Origin: Mya arenaria
Lineage: Eukaryota; Mollusca; Bivalvia; Myida; Myidae
Reading direction: 5' to 3'
Assembly (NCBI RefSeq): GCF_026914265.1
Contig: NC_069127.1
Coordinates: 68,482,723-68,546,722, forward strand
DNA: 64,000 nucleotides
Below, one piece after another: positions 12,553 through 52,543 of this stretch. A program made the translations under genes and the position numbers. Position 1 is the stretch's first letter. Each line of letters starts with the position of its first letter. The notes beneath the pieces were generated by a model, which searched no databases, had not been told where the DNA came from, and worked only from the letters and a program-made list of their open reading frames with translations.

Positions 12553-12760
12553 TGTCCGGTTAGCGCAGTGGTTAGCGCACTCGCTTCTCACCAAGGCGAC
12601 GCGGGTTCGATTCCCGGCTTGGACGCATGTCAGTTTGGTTTGTGGTCACCAAGCCGGACAAGTGGGTTTTCTCCGGGTACTCCCACAACACAAGACCACA
12701 CTCTCGCGCAACACCGTGAACACGAGAGTGACTTAGTGTTAGTTATCATAACTTTCTTCA
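12553..12760 (+). mobile_element. tRNA-derived SINE, copy 1
   Basis: The head is tRNA-like: TAGCGCAGTGGTTAGCGCAC matches an RNA polymerase III A box, and GGTTCGATTCC (from 12604) a B box. An unrelated body follows (GGTCACCAAGCCGGACAAGTG, ACCACACTCTCGCGCAACA, GAACACGAGAGTGACTTAG). The anticodon arm is not needed for the call, because the same head-plus-body unit recurs at 22691 and the body alone at 4943. Confidence 0.85.
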
Positions 12761-13254
12761 CAATCGATGTAAAATATATATCGTTTAAACTAAAGATCTG
12801 ATTGCAAAAAGCAGTTAAAAAAGCAGATGGACCAATATGCAGTTCATAGAAATATAAAGGATACTTGTTCAGTTGTTCGTGTTAGTGCATTTCATGCTTA
12901 TAAATCATCAACCCCAGTAATGAAGTTTTTAATAGTGTCATTAGGCTAAAATTCAGCCAAATGAAACCAGACATGAAATGAACAAGTGCGGTTACGTTCG
13001 GTTTTCAAAGAAAAAAGGCCTAATATGAGCGTTGCAATAAAATATGTTACAATAATGTTATGGGCCGAATGTTCAGGACTTTGTTAAAGTTAACAACGTT
13101 GTTAACGTCATCGTTGTTAACTTTCAAATCTTTATTATTCTGGAATTAAGATGAACACATTATAAATCTGCAGCATTTCAAACCAGGTTGGAAACATCTG
13201 CTTCAGCTGCATATCTTTGAGTTAAAACATGGTCGTGTTATCAAATATTTCACC

Positions 13255-13626
13255 TTTTAAAGCTGCAATCTCACAGATTGAACGTTTTGATAACTATATA
13301 TATTTTTGTCTTGAAACAAGCAATATTTTGCGTAAATATCTGCAAACCAGTAATAAAAGACTGCCGACAAAAGATCAGATCGCAACTTTACATATTTCCG
13401 TCCCAAAATTGATGTTTTATGCATTTTTTTTAAACCGTAAGTAACGGGTTAAGCCATAAATCATTAACTTTGGAATGGAAATATGAAGATCTGCGATTTG
13501 ATCTTTTGTCAGCAGTCGTTTATCACTGGTAAGCAGATATTTACGAAAACATATTTTAATTCCAAGACAAAAAATAAAATAAAAAGTTGGAAAAACGGTA
13601 AATCTGTGAGAGTGCAGCTTTAAAGT
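13255..13626. mobile_element. Inverted pair of 'AGCTGCACTCTCACAGATT' MITEs
   Basis: The left arm (AGCTGCAATCTCACAGATTG ... CAAAAGATCAGATCGCAACT) and the right arm (ATCTGCGATTTGATCTTTTG ... AATCTGTGAGAGTGCAGCTT) are inverted copies joined head to head with a spacer of about 60 bp. The flanks at 13085-13130 and 13625-13665 also share GTTAAC-rich sequence (AACGTTGTTAACTTTCA). Confidence 0.75.
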
Positions 13627-13689
13627 TGACAACGATGTCGGCAATCACGTTGTTAACTTTCACAAAGTTTTTGAACAATCGTGCCTATA

Positions 13690-16410
13690 TGTTTCAAACG
13701 ATGAGTTTATTCGGATAATATCCACCGTTATTTTTAAATAAATCATCGAAAAGCATGACGTAAATTTTCTAACCCAAAATATAATTATCAATTAATGATC
13801 ATATGGCTGAATGTACAAACTGGTCTTTTAAGGGTCACACCAGATGATACCGTTGCAAGAAAAAAAGAAAAATATCAAAAACTTACATAAGACTTATATG
13901 GTTGTGTACAACGCATTGAATCTTACTTACTGATGTATAACATCACTTATAACACATGTATCTTTCGCATTTTTTGTGTGTTTTTTCCAATTCGAAATTT
14001 ATTAGTGTTGTCTAGCTCGTATATCTCAGTAAATAAAAAAACGCGTCGGTGAATGTATCACTAATTACGTGATTTACGCATGCTAAATATACACACTATA
14101 TAATGGGAAACCATTACACGCTATTTTAAACGGGTAAACTCAGCTGAGACATTAACGAAAAATTCTTCTTCGATGAGTGTTATAATTGTTTATGATTTTC
14201 ATATAACTCTGGGCGGAAAAATCGGGTTATACAGTTTTAAAATAAGCTTTTCTACGATACAAAATAACGATGCCCGGACTGTTCAATAGAATTATTCTTT
14301 AAACTAGAACAATATTAGAATAGATATACAAACTGTATAGTACTATGTTGCAGAAGTATGTTTGCATTTTCAGCTGTTGAACGGCTTGTTTATCAGCCTG
14401 AAAAATCACAAGCCTTTAAGATTACGTAGTGCTTGGTTCGAATAATATTTCGTAAGTGCTTGGTTCGAAAAATGATTGTAACATTAATTCTGAAACATGC
14501 GTACGTTGCCGTGGAAACAAAACTTAGGGCATACCGATAGGTGTTCATGCAATGTTCATAAATAGCTCTGTAAACGAAATTCCGTATATAAAGGACGAAA
14601 TTTAGAAAATGGACATGCTTGGTTCAAAGATTTCCGAAGTACATTCCGCCTCGATTAAAAACTTGTGACACGCATTCCAAATAAACTACAAAACTATCTA
14701 ACAAAATGAAGGTACCAAATTACAGGGAAAATTGGGCGCTGGAACATGGTCGATGTTACGAAATTTAATTGTTTAATTATGTAGAGAAACTTAACCAAAA
14801 TTCATACCGTTTCACTGGGCCCTGCCATATTTTAGTGCTTGGTATCAAAACAATGTACCACGTAATTATCGCCTCTGGATATTTCTAGGCTTGATTTGAG
14901 GAACAACTGTGTTTGCCGATTTTGGGACCATCTGGTGTCTACGTAGTCCCTTTAAAATTGATTATAAATATCTGTTGTAATATACTATCATATTTTTTAT
15001 CAGTCTGAGGAACATTGACTGAAGAAGATACGTCAATAATAAAATAATTTTATGAACAGAAAAAAACATTTTCATACGAGGAAGGGCACATACATATCGA
15101 TCACGTGGTTAAAAGGCTACCCAGTAATAATTTATTTCCTATCACATTTCAATGTTAATAGGCAACATTCAGATTAGAAAAAAATGCAATTTCTGGCGTT
15201 CCACGTCTATGACAACCACACAGTTCATTACAATTCAGTTAAAAGGCAGATGATTTTAACAGCAAGAATGGTATGACACATTTCCTCTAATTCACTCACT
15301 TTGGAGTTCAGAACCGTTATCTTTCATGGAATCCATGTTGCATCAGACCGGAAATAAGCAGTTCTAGTCCAGCAGGCAGAATGATTGATTGGACTTAATT
15401 CCAAGTATTACCACTATAAATTATGTGTATTGCTCTTACTTACAAAATACCAGCCTGCAGCACCTTCGATCTTAAATAATAAAGTACATCCTGGACCACA
15501 TCCGGGTACTTGGCATTTAGTTATAACGTACACCAGAACGGAATATGGAACTTGAATATCGATGTATACTTTGGACATTTTTCAGCCGAGACGTTTTTAA
15601 AGCGTGGATGCATGACACATATAAACACATACCTCACCCGTATGAGGTCATCCTGCTACCGGTCTTGTGACATTGGCCATTTTTGGGAAATAATGAATAG
15701 CGAAGAACACAAACCGTCCGGCCTGTTTAACAGATTATGAAATATAATCATGTGGTGTGTGCATCGTGTTATTTGGATGAACTAACAGAGACGATGCCAG
15801 TGTTGTGCCTAAGTATTTGATACATCTTTGCATATTAAAGTCGAACTATATCGTGATTATGTATGGTAATTAAATGTTTAATGTATGAGTATTGAAAAGC
15901 ATAATTATAAAAGCGCCCGGTATTAGTTTACTTTAAATATGATGTCTGCACTAGCCACATACTAGTACACGTCAACACACGTGTCGTGTACATTTCGATT
16001 TTTAAATCATTTCGTATTAGTTAGATGGCATGAAGTAATATCTTAATAATTAAGTATGGGCGGAGTGAGCATAGCGAACGATCCCTTCCTTATCATTAAG
16101 ATATAACTTCAGGACACATTGTAAACATTGTAAATCTGACACAGGGAGTGTGTTTAGGGTGAGTGGCAGTAGGCGGACTTTTATTTACCCGCGAAAGTGG
16201 AATTTCTTAATTATTAAGCAAAGTACATAATGAGTGCCTATCTGCAATTTCATCGGCTGAAAATGTAGGTTGTAGTCTAACTGAAGTTAAAGTACTAAGC
16301 TTTAGGTAAATTTAGATTCCTCTAACATGATTGCTCCATACATTAAAGTTCGAGTTCTTAGTATGTATGAGGGTTTACAACATTAAGGAATGACCCCGCC
16401 GTCACACCAT
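13690..16410. other. Intergenic, no feature seen
   Basis: No coding similarity, RNA gene or clear repeat recognised. The open frame at 15510-15740 has no known domain. Confidence 0.4.
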
Positions 16411-16414
16411 CCCT

Positions 16415-16846
16415 CCTTAAAGGGACTGGCTCATGTTTTTTGTAAAATGCACTTTTTGTATGACGTAATAAAGTATGGCAAAACATTAGGAGTGTTAAAA
16501 CTAAGATACTGGCGGCTGGAACCCTTCGACAAATGTTGATGTATGCTCAAATATTATCAACAAAAGGGTTAAATGTTAAGTTATCCTTATGTTTGTGTAT
16601 GAGTTATTGTGGGTGTGAGGTTTTGCTGTCAGTTTCTAATATTTCCCTGCCTTTACCGGTGTGGGTTCGCAACCCACTAACACCATAATATTTCTGAATA
16701 CTTAAAGTGTATTTCGTTCTACAATTTCGGTATCAAAGAGTAAATTAATTATATTAGAATTGTGTTTAGGTGCATAACCGGGAAAATAATTGGACCCAAA
16801 CCGGGAAAATAATTGGACCTAAAACATGAGCGAGTCCCTTTAAAGT
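16415..16846. mobile_element. TIR element, CTTTAAAGGGACTSGCTCATG ends
   Basis: The left end TTAAAGGGACTGGCTCATG and the right end CATGAGCGAGTCCCTTTAA are inverted repeats of about 25 bp. Near the right end the phrase AACCGGGAAAATAATTGGAC is directly duplicated. The body has no coding capacity. The same end motif (TTTAAAGGG...CCCTTTAAA) bounds the element at 29373-29807. Confidence 0.8.
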
Positions 16847-16958
16847 GTTTTATACGCCATAATCACATACATAGAAGAGACTTAAAATCCCAATTTCTAC
16901 AATAACACAGTTGTAAAAAACAGTGAGATAAAAGCGATACTTCTTGTGCGATGATATA

Positions 16959-17052
16959 GTAGTGGTGGTGGTGGTGGTGGTGGTGGTGGTGGTAGTGGTA
17001 AGAGTAGAAGTTGCAGTAGCAGTAGTAGCAACAGCAGCAGCAGCAACAGCAA
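16959..17052 (+). repeat. (TGG)n and (AGC)n microsatellite
   Basis: About ten TGG units are followed by interrupted AGT/AGC/AAC triplets. Confidence 0.9.
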
Positions 17053-17743
17053 CATAAAAAGGGCAGCGGCAGTTATAGCAGTAACTTTTTTAGTTTCCTT
17101 TTCTTTTAAAGGAAGATTGTCAACGACATTTGTGTCGACACGTTTATCTCTATACTGTTTATTTCGTTTTCTGATTTTACAAGAATCCGTACAGCAATGC
17201 CATTGGCTGAGACATGAGAGTAAACACTACTTCTTTTCCATGTGATTAATAATAGCAAAACAAACATAATCTGATAGATTAGTCATAACGTAGCTTGTGC
17301 GGTTAATGGCACATTCTTTCTGAAAACTTTCCCTCGTATCGGAATTTGTCGCGTTTAACCGGCAGTTGTGTAAGACGATGCAAGGCAAGGCGTTGATTGT
17401 CACACTAGGTTTCGCGGGTTTATCGTCGGAACAATACACTCTGAAACTCGCGGTGAAACAAATGGTAAAACGCGTTAACCAAAACATCGCAATGCCTTTA
17501 GTCAATTTACTAAACCCTCCCGCCTCCTACCAGTTAACAGCAAACAAGATGGAGAATAAAAACAGCTCGTTAACTTAATTTTAGTTGTATTCTTTACATA
17601 CTGTGCGTTCCTTTCATGAGCGTGTTAACGATGCGAGGAACGAAATCGACAGAAGTTACTAAATGTGAAGCCTTCTTGGTGCAAGATCTAAGAGGCAATC
17701 CGCGACTATATCAGCGGAGACTCCAGTGTCGGGCCTCTCCCGC

Positions 17744-18644
17744 CTTTGATGTTGGTTAACAATAGAGAAAAGTGAGAAAACTGTTCTTCCTCTATCTGTA
17801 ACCATCTGAAAACCTTGTGCCAGCAAAACTCGTGTGGATTTGACAAGACCGTCCGTGATCAAACACGTTTTACTTTGATGATACGAAACGTAAATCGACT
17901 TAACTTGCTATCTGTACATTCTTGCATCCCTTTATTTTCCAACTTTGATAGTCTGTTTTTCCCCATCAGAGGAAACAGAGAAACCAAATAACTCTTAAGT
18001 GAACGATTTTTATTATATACTGTTATATTGACAGTGAAACTATACTAATTTATTGATGATTTTATGAATAATTTTGGACAGGAAAATATGCTTAAAATAT
18101 ATCAGAATGACAGTGAGACTAAAGGTATTGATCATTTTATAAATTATTTTGTACAGGCAATTTTGCTTAAAATATATCAGAAATAAGTTTAAACGACTTC
18201 ACTCAAGAGAGAAAACCTTCTCAGCGATCGATCACTTTTGAAAATATCTGCGTTCCATCAAAGACAGAAACGAAAACAGATTGATTGCAAATAATTGGTC
18301 GAAAGTGTTATCAGTGATCCGTAGTTCTGGAGAAATTAAAATGCTTTTTTTCTTTCTAGCCAGTAAGAAGTTAAGATCAGCTAATTTAATAGTGATTGAT
18401 TGGGTAGGTGAGAAAAGTAGAGCTAATCCAGGGTTAACAGCAAAACCGTTCTAACTGACTTTTAATAAAAAAGAAGATAGGAACTTTAAGAATTCCCTCG
18501 TTTAAAGCTAATGGTCACATCGATGAACGGGAAGGCAACGTCAAACTAGAGTACTAGGTGTACACTGTACACATACCACTCGCCGTGTGATTGCCATCTG
18601 AGAACACCTTTAATCTCTGTGCAACAGGTAGACTTCTCTTTGAT
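17744..18644. promoter_or_regulatory. Cluster of five TCF/LEF-type motifs upstream of notum
   Basis: CTTTGAT occurs on the + strand at 17744, 17873, 17943 and 18638, and as ATCAAAG at 18257. CTTTGAT is the core of the consensus recognised by TCF/LEF HMG boxes. A sixth copy lies in exon 1 (19318). At 18651 GGCGGC follows the last motif by six bases; it resembles the C-clamp helper site (GCCGCCR) but the last base does not fit. Notum is a known beta-catenin/TCF target in several animals, so the cluster is a plausible Wnt-response enhancer. Function is inferred. Confidence 0.5.
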
Positions 18645-18663
18645 GTTCGAGGCGGCTCGTGTG

Positions 18664-18691
18664 TATAAAATACGCTCTCTGTTTATCATTC
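18664..18691 (+). promoter_or_regulatory. Candidate distal core promoter of notum
   Basis: TATAAAA at 18664 and TCATTC, an initiator-like hexamer, at 18686-18691. The spacing (24 bases) is slightly short for TATA to start site. It lies 20 bases past the last CTTTGAT motif. Use would give a 5' leader of about 520 nt unless spliced. Confidence 0.35.
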
Positions 18692-19070
18692 ATAATTACT
18701 CGAGTGGACCTCATAGTAAAGCCGTACGTGGGAACGGGCGCTTTAAACTATCAAATCAGAATTGTGTAAAATATGGGTTTAAGTTGTTCATTTAAAGAAG
18801 GGCGGTGCTTAATGTAAGACGGCATTTGTATTTTTGGCGGTTTTACAGGATTTAGATGATATACAAAACGTTTTTGGAGAGAGACAACTAAAGTGAAGAA
18901 TAAATTTGATGGTGTCAGAATAATAAATTAAAATATAAACTTAAGCCTATTTGATATACATGAAAGAAAATTAACGAACAACATAATTTATCATATTAGG
19001 ATATTTTAATGTATCATGTTGTGTTTGCAAGACAGTTTATAGATGGTTCTTAAAACTAAACTAAATGGTG

Positions 19071-19102
19071 TATAAAAGGTGACGAAACGAATATACCATT
19101 AC
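19071..19102 (+). promoter_or_regulatory. Candidate proximal core promoter of notum
   Basis: TATAAAAGG at 19071 is a strong TATA box; a start near 19098 (CCATTAC) would be 27 bases downstream. The 5' leader would then be about 110 nt before the ATG at 19208. Not proven; a start at 18688 or an upstream non-coding exon are alternatives. Confidence 0.45.
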
Positions 19103-19123
19103 ATCGTTATATTAGACAGCACA

Positions 19124-19202
19124 ATGTAAGTTGATGATGACCGGAGTTTGTAATAATTTCAAAATGACTCTGAACTTTCTGGAAGAGGAAATAATCACGT
19201 AA
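19124..19202 (+). promoter_or_regulatory. Two upstream ORFs in the notum leader
   Basis: ATGTAA at 19124-19129 is a start-stop element (initiation codon followed at once by a stop). A second uORF starts ATGATG at 19134, codes 22 residues and stops with TAA at 19200-19202, five bases before the notum ATG and in a different frame. If the leader begins at the proximal TATA box, both would be met first by scanning ribosomes and could dampen translation. Confidence 0.4.
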
Positions 19203-19207
19203 AGAAG

Positions 19208-46832
<27,625 letters not shown>

Positions 46833-47633
46833 CGCGCTTGAAAATGTCAGGTGCGAAGGCAAAGGGGCATCGCATGGCGTTAAAGCGCGGTAGACTGGGA
46901 GCAGCGTTGTATCGCGTGGTGTTAAACTGTGATTATTGTTGTTACTTTTGTATACATAGTGCAATCAATGTGAACCAAAGGTCCGTCGCTAAGCCAGTTT
47001 GATGGGCGCCGATCGTCCAGTGTGTACATGTAAAACGAGGTCGGCCTCTATGTGAACAGCGGACGTACTGTGCTTAAGAGAACTGTTAAAAGTGCATGTG
47101 TTATTTTTTGTCGTTTGGTTTTCACCTTTCGATGCTTGAGACATTATGAAGTTGTTAACCAGCTATTTGACGTTTTATCGTCCATCCTGTTAATTACCTC
47201 GCAAATTACAAACCAAAAGAATATCTATATTATACATGTGTTTTATATACATGTGCTATTTGTACTTCTATAATTGTGCTAAGTTATCAGTTCTAAGCAT
47301 AACGTATTGTTATGCATTTGTGATTTGGTTTTGCGTTTGGGACAAACTGACATATATCTTATGTTGTACTTTTATTCTATACAGCATTATTTTTCGGTAC
47401 TTAGTCATCAGGGTAACGTTGTAATGTTTGATGACTTTTATTCATGTTTTTTTCTTACCGAATCAATATTGAGAAATTCAAGTTTATTAAAATCACTTCG
47501 AGAAAGAAATGTAAGCATTTTACTATTAAGCAGAACAACAAATCAAAAGCTACACATGTATAAAACTGGATATCTAGACGGTTATTGTATTCACAAGTTA
47601 AAGATGACCCCTTTTGACCCTTTTTGTATCCAG

Positions 47634-47817
47634 AGTCTGGGGAAGAGTGGTGTAGGTGTCTGCCTCTCACCAAAAGGGTCGTGAGTTCGATCCCCACGAG
47701 GGGAACATTTTCATGACGTCACAAAATGCACATCAGTATTGGTTCTGCCATTGAAACGAACTCCAGCATGATTCTATAAGCTATCAGCTTTCTTCACAAT
47801 CGACCTTGAAGAAATTA
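47634..47817 (+). mobile_element. tRNA-derived SINE, second family
   Basis: GGGAAGAGTGGTGTAGGTGT with TGAGTTCGATCCCCACGAGG gives tRNA-like A and B boxes. A body follows (CATGACGTCACAAAATGC ... TTTCTTCACAATCGACC). TTTCTTCACAATCGA also occurs at the end of the SINE at 12553 (12753-12767), so the two families may share a 3' tail. Confidence 0.7.
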
Positions 47818-47819
47818 GT

Positions 47820-48115
47820 ACATATTGTGTCCGGTGGGGTGGGTTAGTTTGTCCCGTCTCAAACGAGCGCAGCTTTTTAAGATAAATTGTTATTCCGGCC
47901 AAGTCAACACACTGACCAGGGATTTCACAAATGTGACCATAAGTGACCTATTTTATTAGTTGGTCGTGTTCTATAAAAAAGAAAAAGTAAAGACAAGGAA
48001 AAACTGCGAACAATGAATTAAAGTTCAAACTGTTTAATAAGTTCGCGGGCAGCAGGAATCAATCACAGGGTCTCTCAGTCTGCAGACGAAAACCATATCC
48101 ACAGCGCCACGTCAG
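47820..48115. other. Intergenic, no feature seen
   Basis: Nothing recognised between the SINE and the 40-bp minisatellite. Confidence 0.4.
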
Positions 48116-48119
48116 CCAG

Positions 48120-48560
48120 ATAAGTTCATAGAGTTTCATGAATAAAACACAAACAACAGATAAGTTCATAGAGTTTCATGAATAACACACAAACAACAGA
48201 TAAGTTAATAGAGTTTCATGAATAACACACAAACAACAAATAAGTTAATAGAGTTTCATGAATAACACACAAACAACAGATAAGTTAATAGAGTTTCATG
48301 AATAACACACAAACAACAGATAAGTTCATAGAGTTTCATGAATAACACACAAACAACAGATATGTTCATAGAGTTTCATGAATAAAACACAAACAACAGA
48401 TAAGTTCATAGAGTTTCATGAATAACACACAAACAACAGATAAGTTCATAGAGTTTCATGAATAACACACAAACAACAGATAAGTTCATAGAGTTTCATG
48501 AATAACACACAAACAACAGATAAGTTCATAGAGTTTCATGAATAAAACACAAACAACAGA
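48120..48560 (+). repeat. 40-bp minisatellite, 11 copies
   Basis: Unit TAAGTTCATAGAGTTTCATG + AATAACACACAAACAACAGA, exactly 40 bp, nearly identical copies (TTAATA/TTCATA and AATAAA/AATAAC variants). Unrelated in sequence to the 40-bp satellite at 35140. Confidence 0.95.
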
Positions 48561-49682
48561 TACTTGTGACGGAATTGGTCAACATTGCAGCGAAAGTTAT
48601 CAACGTTCAAATGTTTATGTCTTGTTGGTTAGTTCAAATACTTGAAAAAAGGTTATGATTTGTTAATGCGTGTTCGTTCAATCAGAAGTTTAATAAGAAA
48701 TGTTTAAGAGGCCTTTTGTAACCAGTAATCTCAGATTTCGGTAAGCATCCCCTTAAATCCGTTAAATACTATATGGTATTCAGGAATGGGGTAAACATCT
48801 ATGGGTAATAATTTATGAAAATATAGCACATGTTATACAATCTAAACCTTAGACAACAAACCTTACACGAACAACCTTAGACAAAACAACCTTGGACAAA
48901 ACAAACAACCTTTGCCAACCAAACGTAGGCTTGCAACAACTACCTTAACCAAAAACTGTCTATGACAATAATATTGCTCCCAGAGATATCCAGTTTTGTA
49001 CAGTTAGCTGTATTAAAGTGGTTATAGTTAACACAATCCATCTTGAGTATTACTTTACGGGTATTTTATTCTTCTGTATTTTTGTAAATAAAATTCTTAC
49101 AAATAAAATGCTTCATCTGACAAACCTTGTTGATTGTTATCACACCATAGTAATAATAATACAAGTATGCTAAACAAAAAGGACATTAACTTGAAAACCC
49201 GCCCTGGTTATCAAAGCTTAATTAGGTTTTAATTAGAAAACAAGAACTAAAAAAAGAACTTAGCACAGATGTTATTATGACCATTACCCAGTTCCATGAC
49301 ACCAGGTAAAAAAAGCTGACATGGACAGGATTTTCACCACCTGACTTAGTGACATAACAGTGGGCACATTAAGGTATATAACACCAGGCAACATAACCAA
49401 GGTTGTGGAAGATTGAGTAGAAAATATGACTTTTTTTTTAGAAGAATATTTCTCATTGACAAAGTGACCTACATTAATCAGACTTTAATCATAACCAACT
49501 TGACCTACATTTCACAGAGACAAGATTATGAACAAGTTTCATAAACATTAGGTAAATATTTAGGCAGAAAATGACACTTGTGTTAACATAGATTTCAAAC
49601 ATGACCAATCAGTCACCTACTTGTACAACTACTGTAAACAATGTCCAAGTTCTGACCAACATAAGTTTTTGCAAGATGTTAA

Positions 49683-50412
49683 CAGCCATAGCTATATCGA
49701 TGCCAACAGTCACTGCTATGCCGATGCGGAGTCACTGCTTTATCTATGCCAACAGACACTGTTTGCCTATACAAACAGCCACTGCTATGCAGATGACAAC
49801 AGCCACAGCTACATGTTTATGGAAACCACTTCTAGGCTGATACCAACAGTCACTGCAATACCAACAGCAACTGCAATACCAACAGCAACTGCTTTACCAA
49901 CAGTCACTGCTATGCTGATACCAACAGCAACTGCAATGCCAACAACCACTGTTATGTAAAATCCAACAGTCACTGCTATGCTGATACCAACAGCAACTGC
50001 AATACCAACAGCAACTGCTATACCAACAGTCACTGCTATACCAACAGTAACTGCAATACCAACAGCAACTGCTATACCAACAGTCACTGCTATACCAACA
50101 GTAACTGCAATACCAACAGCAACTGCAATACCAACAGCAACTGCTATACCAACAGTCACTGCTATACCAACAGGTATAGTCACTGCTATACCAACAGCAA
50201 CTGCTTTACCAACAGCAACTGCTATACCAACAGTCACTGCTATACCAACAGCAACGGCTATACCAACAGTCACTGCTATACCAACAGCAACTGGTTTACC
50301 AACAGCAACTGCTATACCAACAGTCACTGCTATACCAACAGCAACTGCTTTACCAACAGCAACTGCTTTACCAACAGCAACTGCTTTACCAACAGCAACT
50401 GCTACCAAGGCT
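49683..50412 (+). repeat. 18-bp minisatellite, about 40 copies
   Basis: Unit ATACCAACAGCAACTGCT with CAGTCACTGC and CTTTACCAAC variants. As 18 is six codons, the + frame reads PTATAI repeats and the - frame VAVGIA repeats for 147-199 codons. Such frames are expected from the repeat alone. Confidence 0.93.
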
Positions 50413-51030
50413 ATGACATGAGATGTGAATCATCATGTTTTCTTTTTTCGATAAACAGACCAGATAAAACTGTATTAATCATAACATTCAAGTAAAATAA
50501 TAAAATTATTATAATGGCTGTTATATGGTATACAAAAAAAAAATATGGTCCAATAAATAACTATTTACAATGATTCAATAATTTATTTTCATGAATAATT
50601 GTAAGTTTAAGTAACATAACGCAAAATATTGCACACATCCCCATTCAGTGGGTGTAAACAGTGCCATATAATATGCTGTTGTATTTCTGGTATAATGTAT
50701 CACAGTTTCATACACATTGCTTCAGGAGAATAGACAACTCATTTGTTCAACAGCGTCTGAACGATGAAATGTTTTTATAACATGCAAAACAACATTCAAA
50801 GTAAGGAGTGTGTCCAGGAGTTGCAGCATTTACAAATGCTACCTTAATTCAATTTAAATATTCAACTTTCTGCGATTCTGAGCCAAATCCTCCAGAAATC
50901 AAATCATGGATACACTAGCATGGCACATGTCCGGACACTGGAAAGATTTAACAAGTTTAATTGAATGTGTAAAAGCTGAAATGTTCATAGTGACATTAAA
51001 GAAGAAAGGAACAGATAGAATGTTTTCACT
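50413..51030. other. Intergenic, no feature seen
   Basis: AT-rich, between convergent notum and BORCS5. No coding similarity recognised. Confidence 0.4.
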
Positions 51031-51049
51031 TTCTCTCATCTAGGGATGA

Positions 51050-51620
51050 AGTAAAGAGTAATGGAAGGGTGCTGCACCCTGTCGTTTTTTAGTAGTAACC
51101 ATCTGCCCTCATGGAGACCAGCATGGGTACCCTTCTGCCTTCATAGAATTAAATGCTTAAGGCTATCAAATATTTCTTTGTTGATTTAAACTTATTCTAT
51201 GATTATAAATACATACACACTTTACATATTTGGCAGTTGAAACCTTATACTAGTATTACTTGAAGTGAACACAATTCAAACCATTTTCTGTCAAATTCAA
51301 AATTATCAAGTTTTTTACAGCCCTATACAATGTGCCTTTCTACCTTGGCACCCTGTCCCCTTTTTGCAGCACCCTATCCCCTTTTTCCCCTTTTTGCAGC
51401 ACCGTCCCCTTTTTCTCCTTTTTGCAGCACCCTGTCCCCTTTTTGCAGCACCCTGTCCCCTTTTCCCCCTTTTTGCAGCACCCTGTCCCCTTTTTCCCCT
51501 TTTTGCAGCACCCTGTCCCCCTTTTCTCCTTATTGCAGCACCCTGTCCCCTTTCTGCAGCACCCTGTCCCTTTTAAAACCTGGCTAAAGCCCTACTCCCA
51601 CCAAAGAGTTACCTATTACA
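51050..51620 (+). repeat. Dispersed repeat with GCACCCTGTCCCCTTTTT minisatellite
   Basis: The left part (AAGGGTGCTGCACCCTGTCG ... CTTCTGCCTTCATAGAATTA ... AATGCTTAAGG) and the right end (AACCTGGCTAAAGCCCTA) also occur at 53700-53960. Here the middle holds about nine units of TTTTGCAGCACCCTGTCCCC at 51345-51570, absent from the 53.7-kb copy. Confidence 0.75.
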
Positions 51621-51903
51621 GTTTGTTTTCTAAAATGTATCAAACATTCAATAGAATATTCAGGTAGTTTTTTAATTAGTATTTCACAGAGAAATGCCTA
51701 GCTGATTTCATTTTTAAGTCCAAAATATCCAAAAATATCTAAAATACATCATATAGTTATGCATTCTGTATGAAAGTTTCTGTTTTAAATGGCAGTTATC
51801 AAGTTCAACCATCTTTATCACTTGCTTAAGATTGCAAGTGCTATTGTATGATACTTGCTTAACTGTTGGGTATTCTTGTGGTTAAGATAAGTTTTTGTTT
51901 TAA

Positions 51904-51909
51904 TTTATT
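51904..51909 (-). terminator. Possible BORCS5 poly(A) signal
   Basis: AATAAA on the - strand, about 410 nt past the BORCS5 stop. In AT-rich DNA this hexamer is common, so the call is weak. Confidence 0.25.
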
Positions 51910-52318
51910 GAGATATTGTCACTTTTGAAACTTTGTTTCTTTGACAACGAGTAACAATAAAAAAAGTTAAAATGAAGCAATATAATTACTTATATAGCAT
52001 GATTTTACACTCAAATTTAATTCAAATTTCACTAAAGATAATGACACCTGAATAAAATCACAGTTTGATAATTTTCACATGGATGTAAAATTTGACAACA
52101 CCAGTTGTTCATAACGTGTCTTGAAATAAAGCATTGTTTCCAAAATCCATAAAAAAAAATCCCCAAAAATGTTTAATTTTTATAGATAATGTTAGGGAAA
52201 AATTGCTTGATTTGACTTGAAACATTTTGATCGCAATGCAAAAAATAACAACACCAATTCTAACAACATCAATGACGCTGTCATTTGTCTTTAAAATTAC
52301 ACATTTAAAATTTATAAA

Positions 52319-52543
52319 TCATCCTCGTCCACTATCTTTCATCTGGAATGGCTCCATCCGTTCATCCGCAGGAAGCATCTTATTTAAAGTCTCCATTTTC
52401 GGAATGATATCGTTCATTGTGTCTTTTATACGATTTAGCACAGTCACTGTCTCCTGTGTGCGTTGAAATTGCTCCGCGTATTTGGCGTACCTCTTTTGTT
52501 TCTCTACCATTGTATGCATCAGCTTCTGGATAATGCAGTCAAT
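52319..52543 (-). CDS. borcs5: BORCS5 coding exon 4 and stop
   Basis: Acceptor TCCTTTCTAG. Codes IDCIIQKLMHTMVEKQKRYA, then KYAEQFQRTQ...MLPADERMEPFQMKDSGRG and TGA at 52321-52319. Coiled-coil-like. Confidence 0.95.
   Translation of the reverse strand: MDCIIQKLMHTMVEKQKRYAKYAEQFQRTQETVTVLNRIKDTMNDIIPKMETLNKMLPADERMEPFQMKDSGRG

Noticed and set aside
12553..12625. Functional tRNA gene
   Set aside because: The tRNA-like head is followed by a body shared with other copies (22691, 4943); it is a SINE. The same reasoning applies to 47634 and 61324.
49809..50421. 199-codon VAVGIA-type (-) and 147-codon PTATAI-type (+) frames
   Set aside because: An 18-bp minisatellite gives open frames on both strands automatically. 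No start context or flanking coding sequence.
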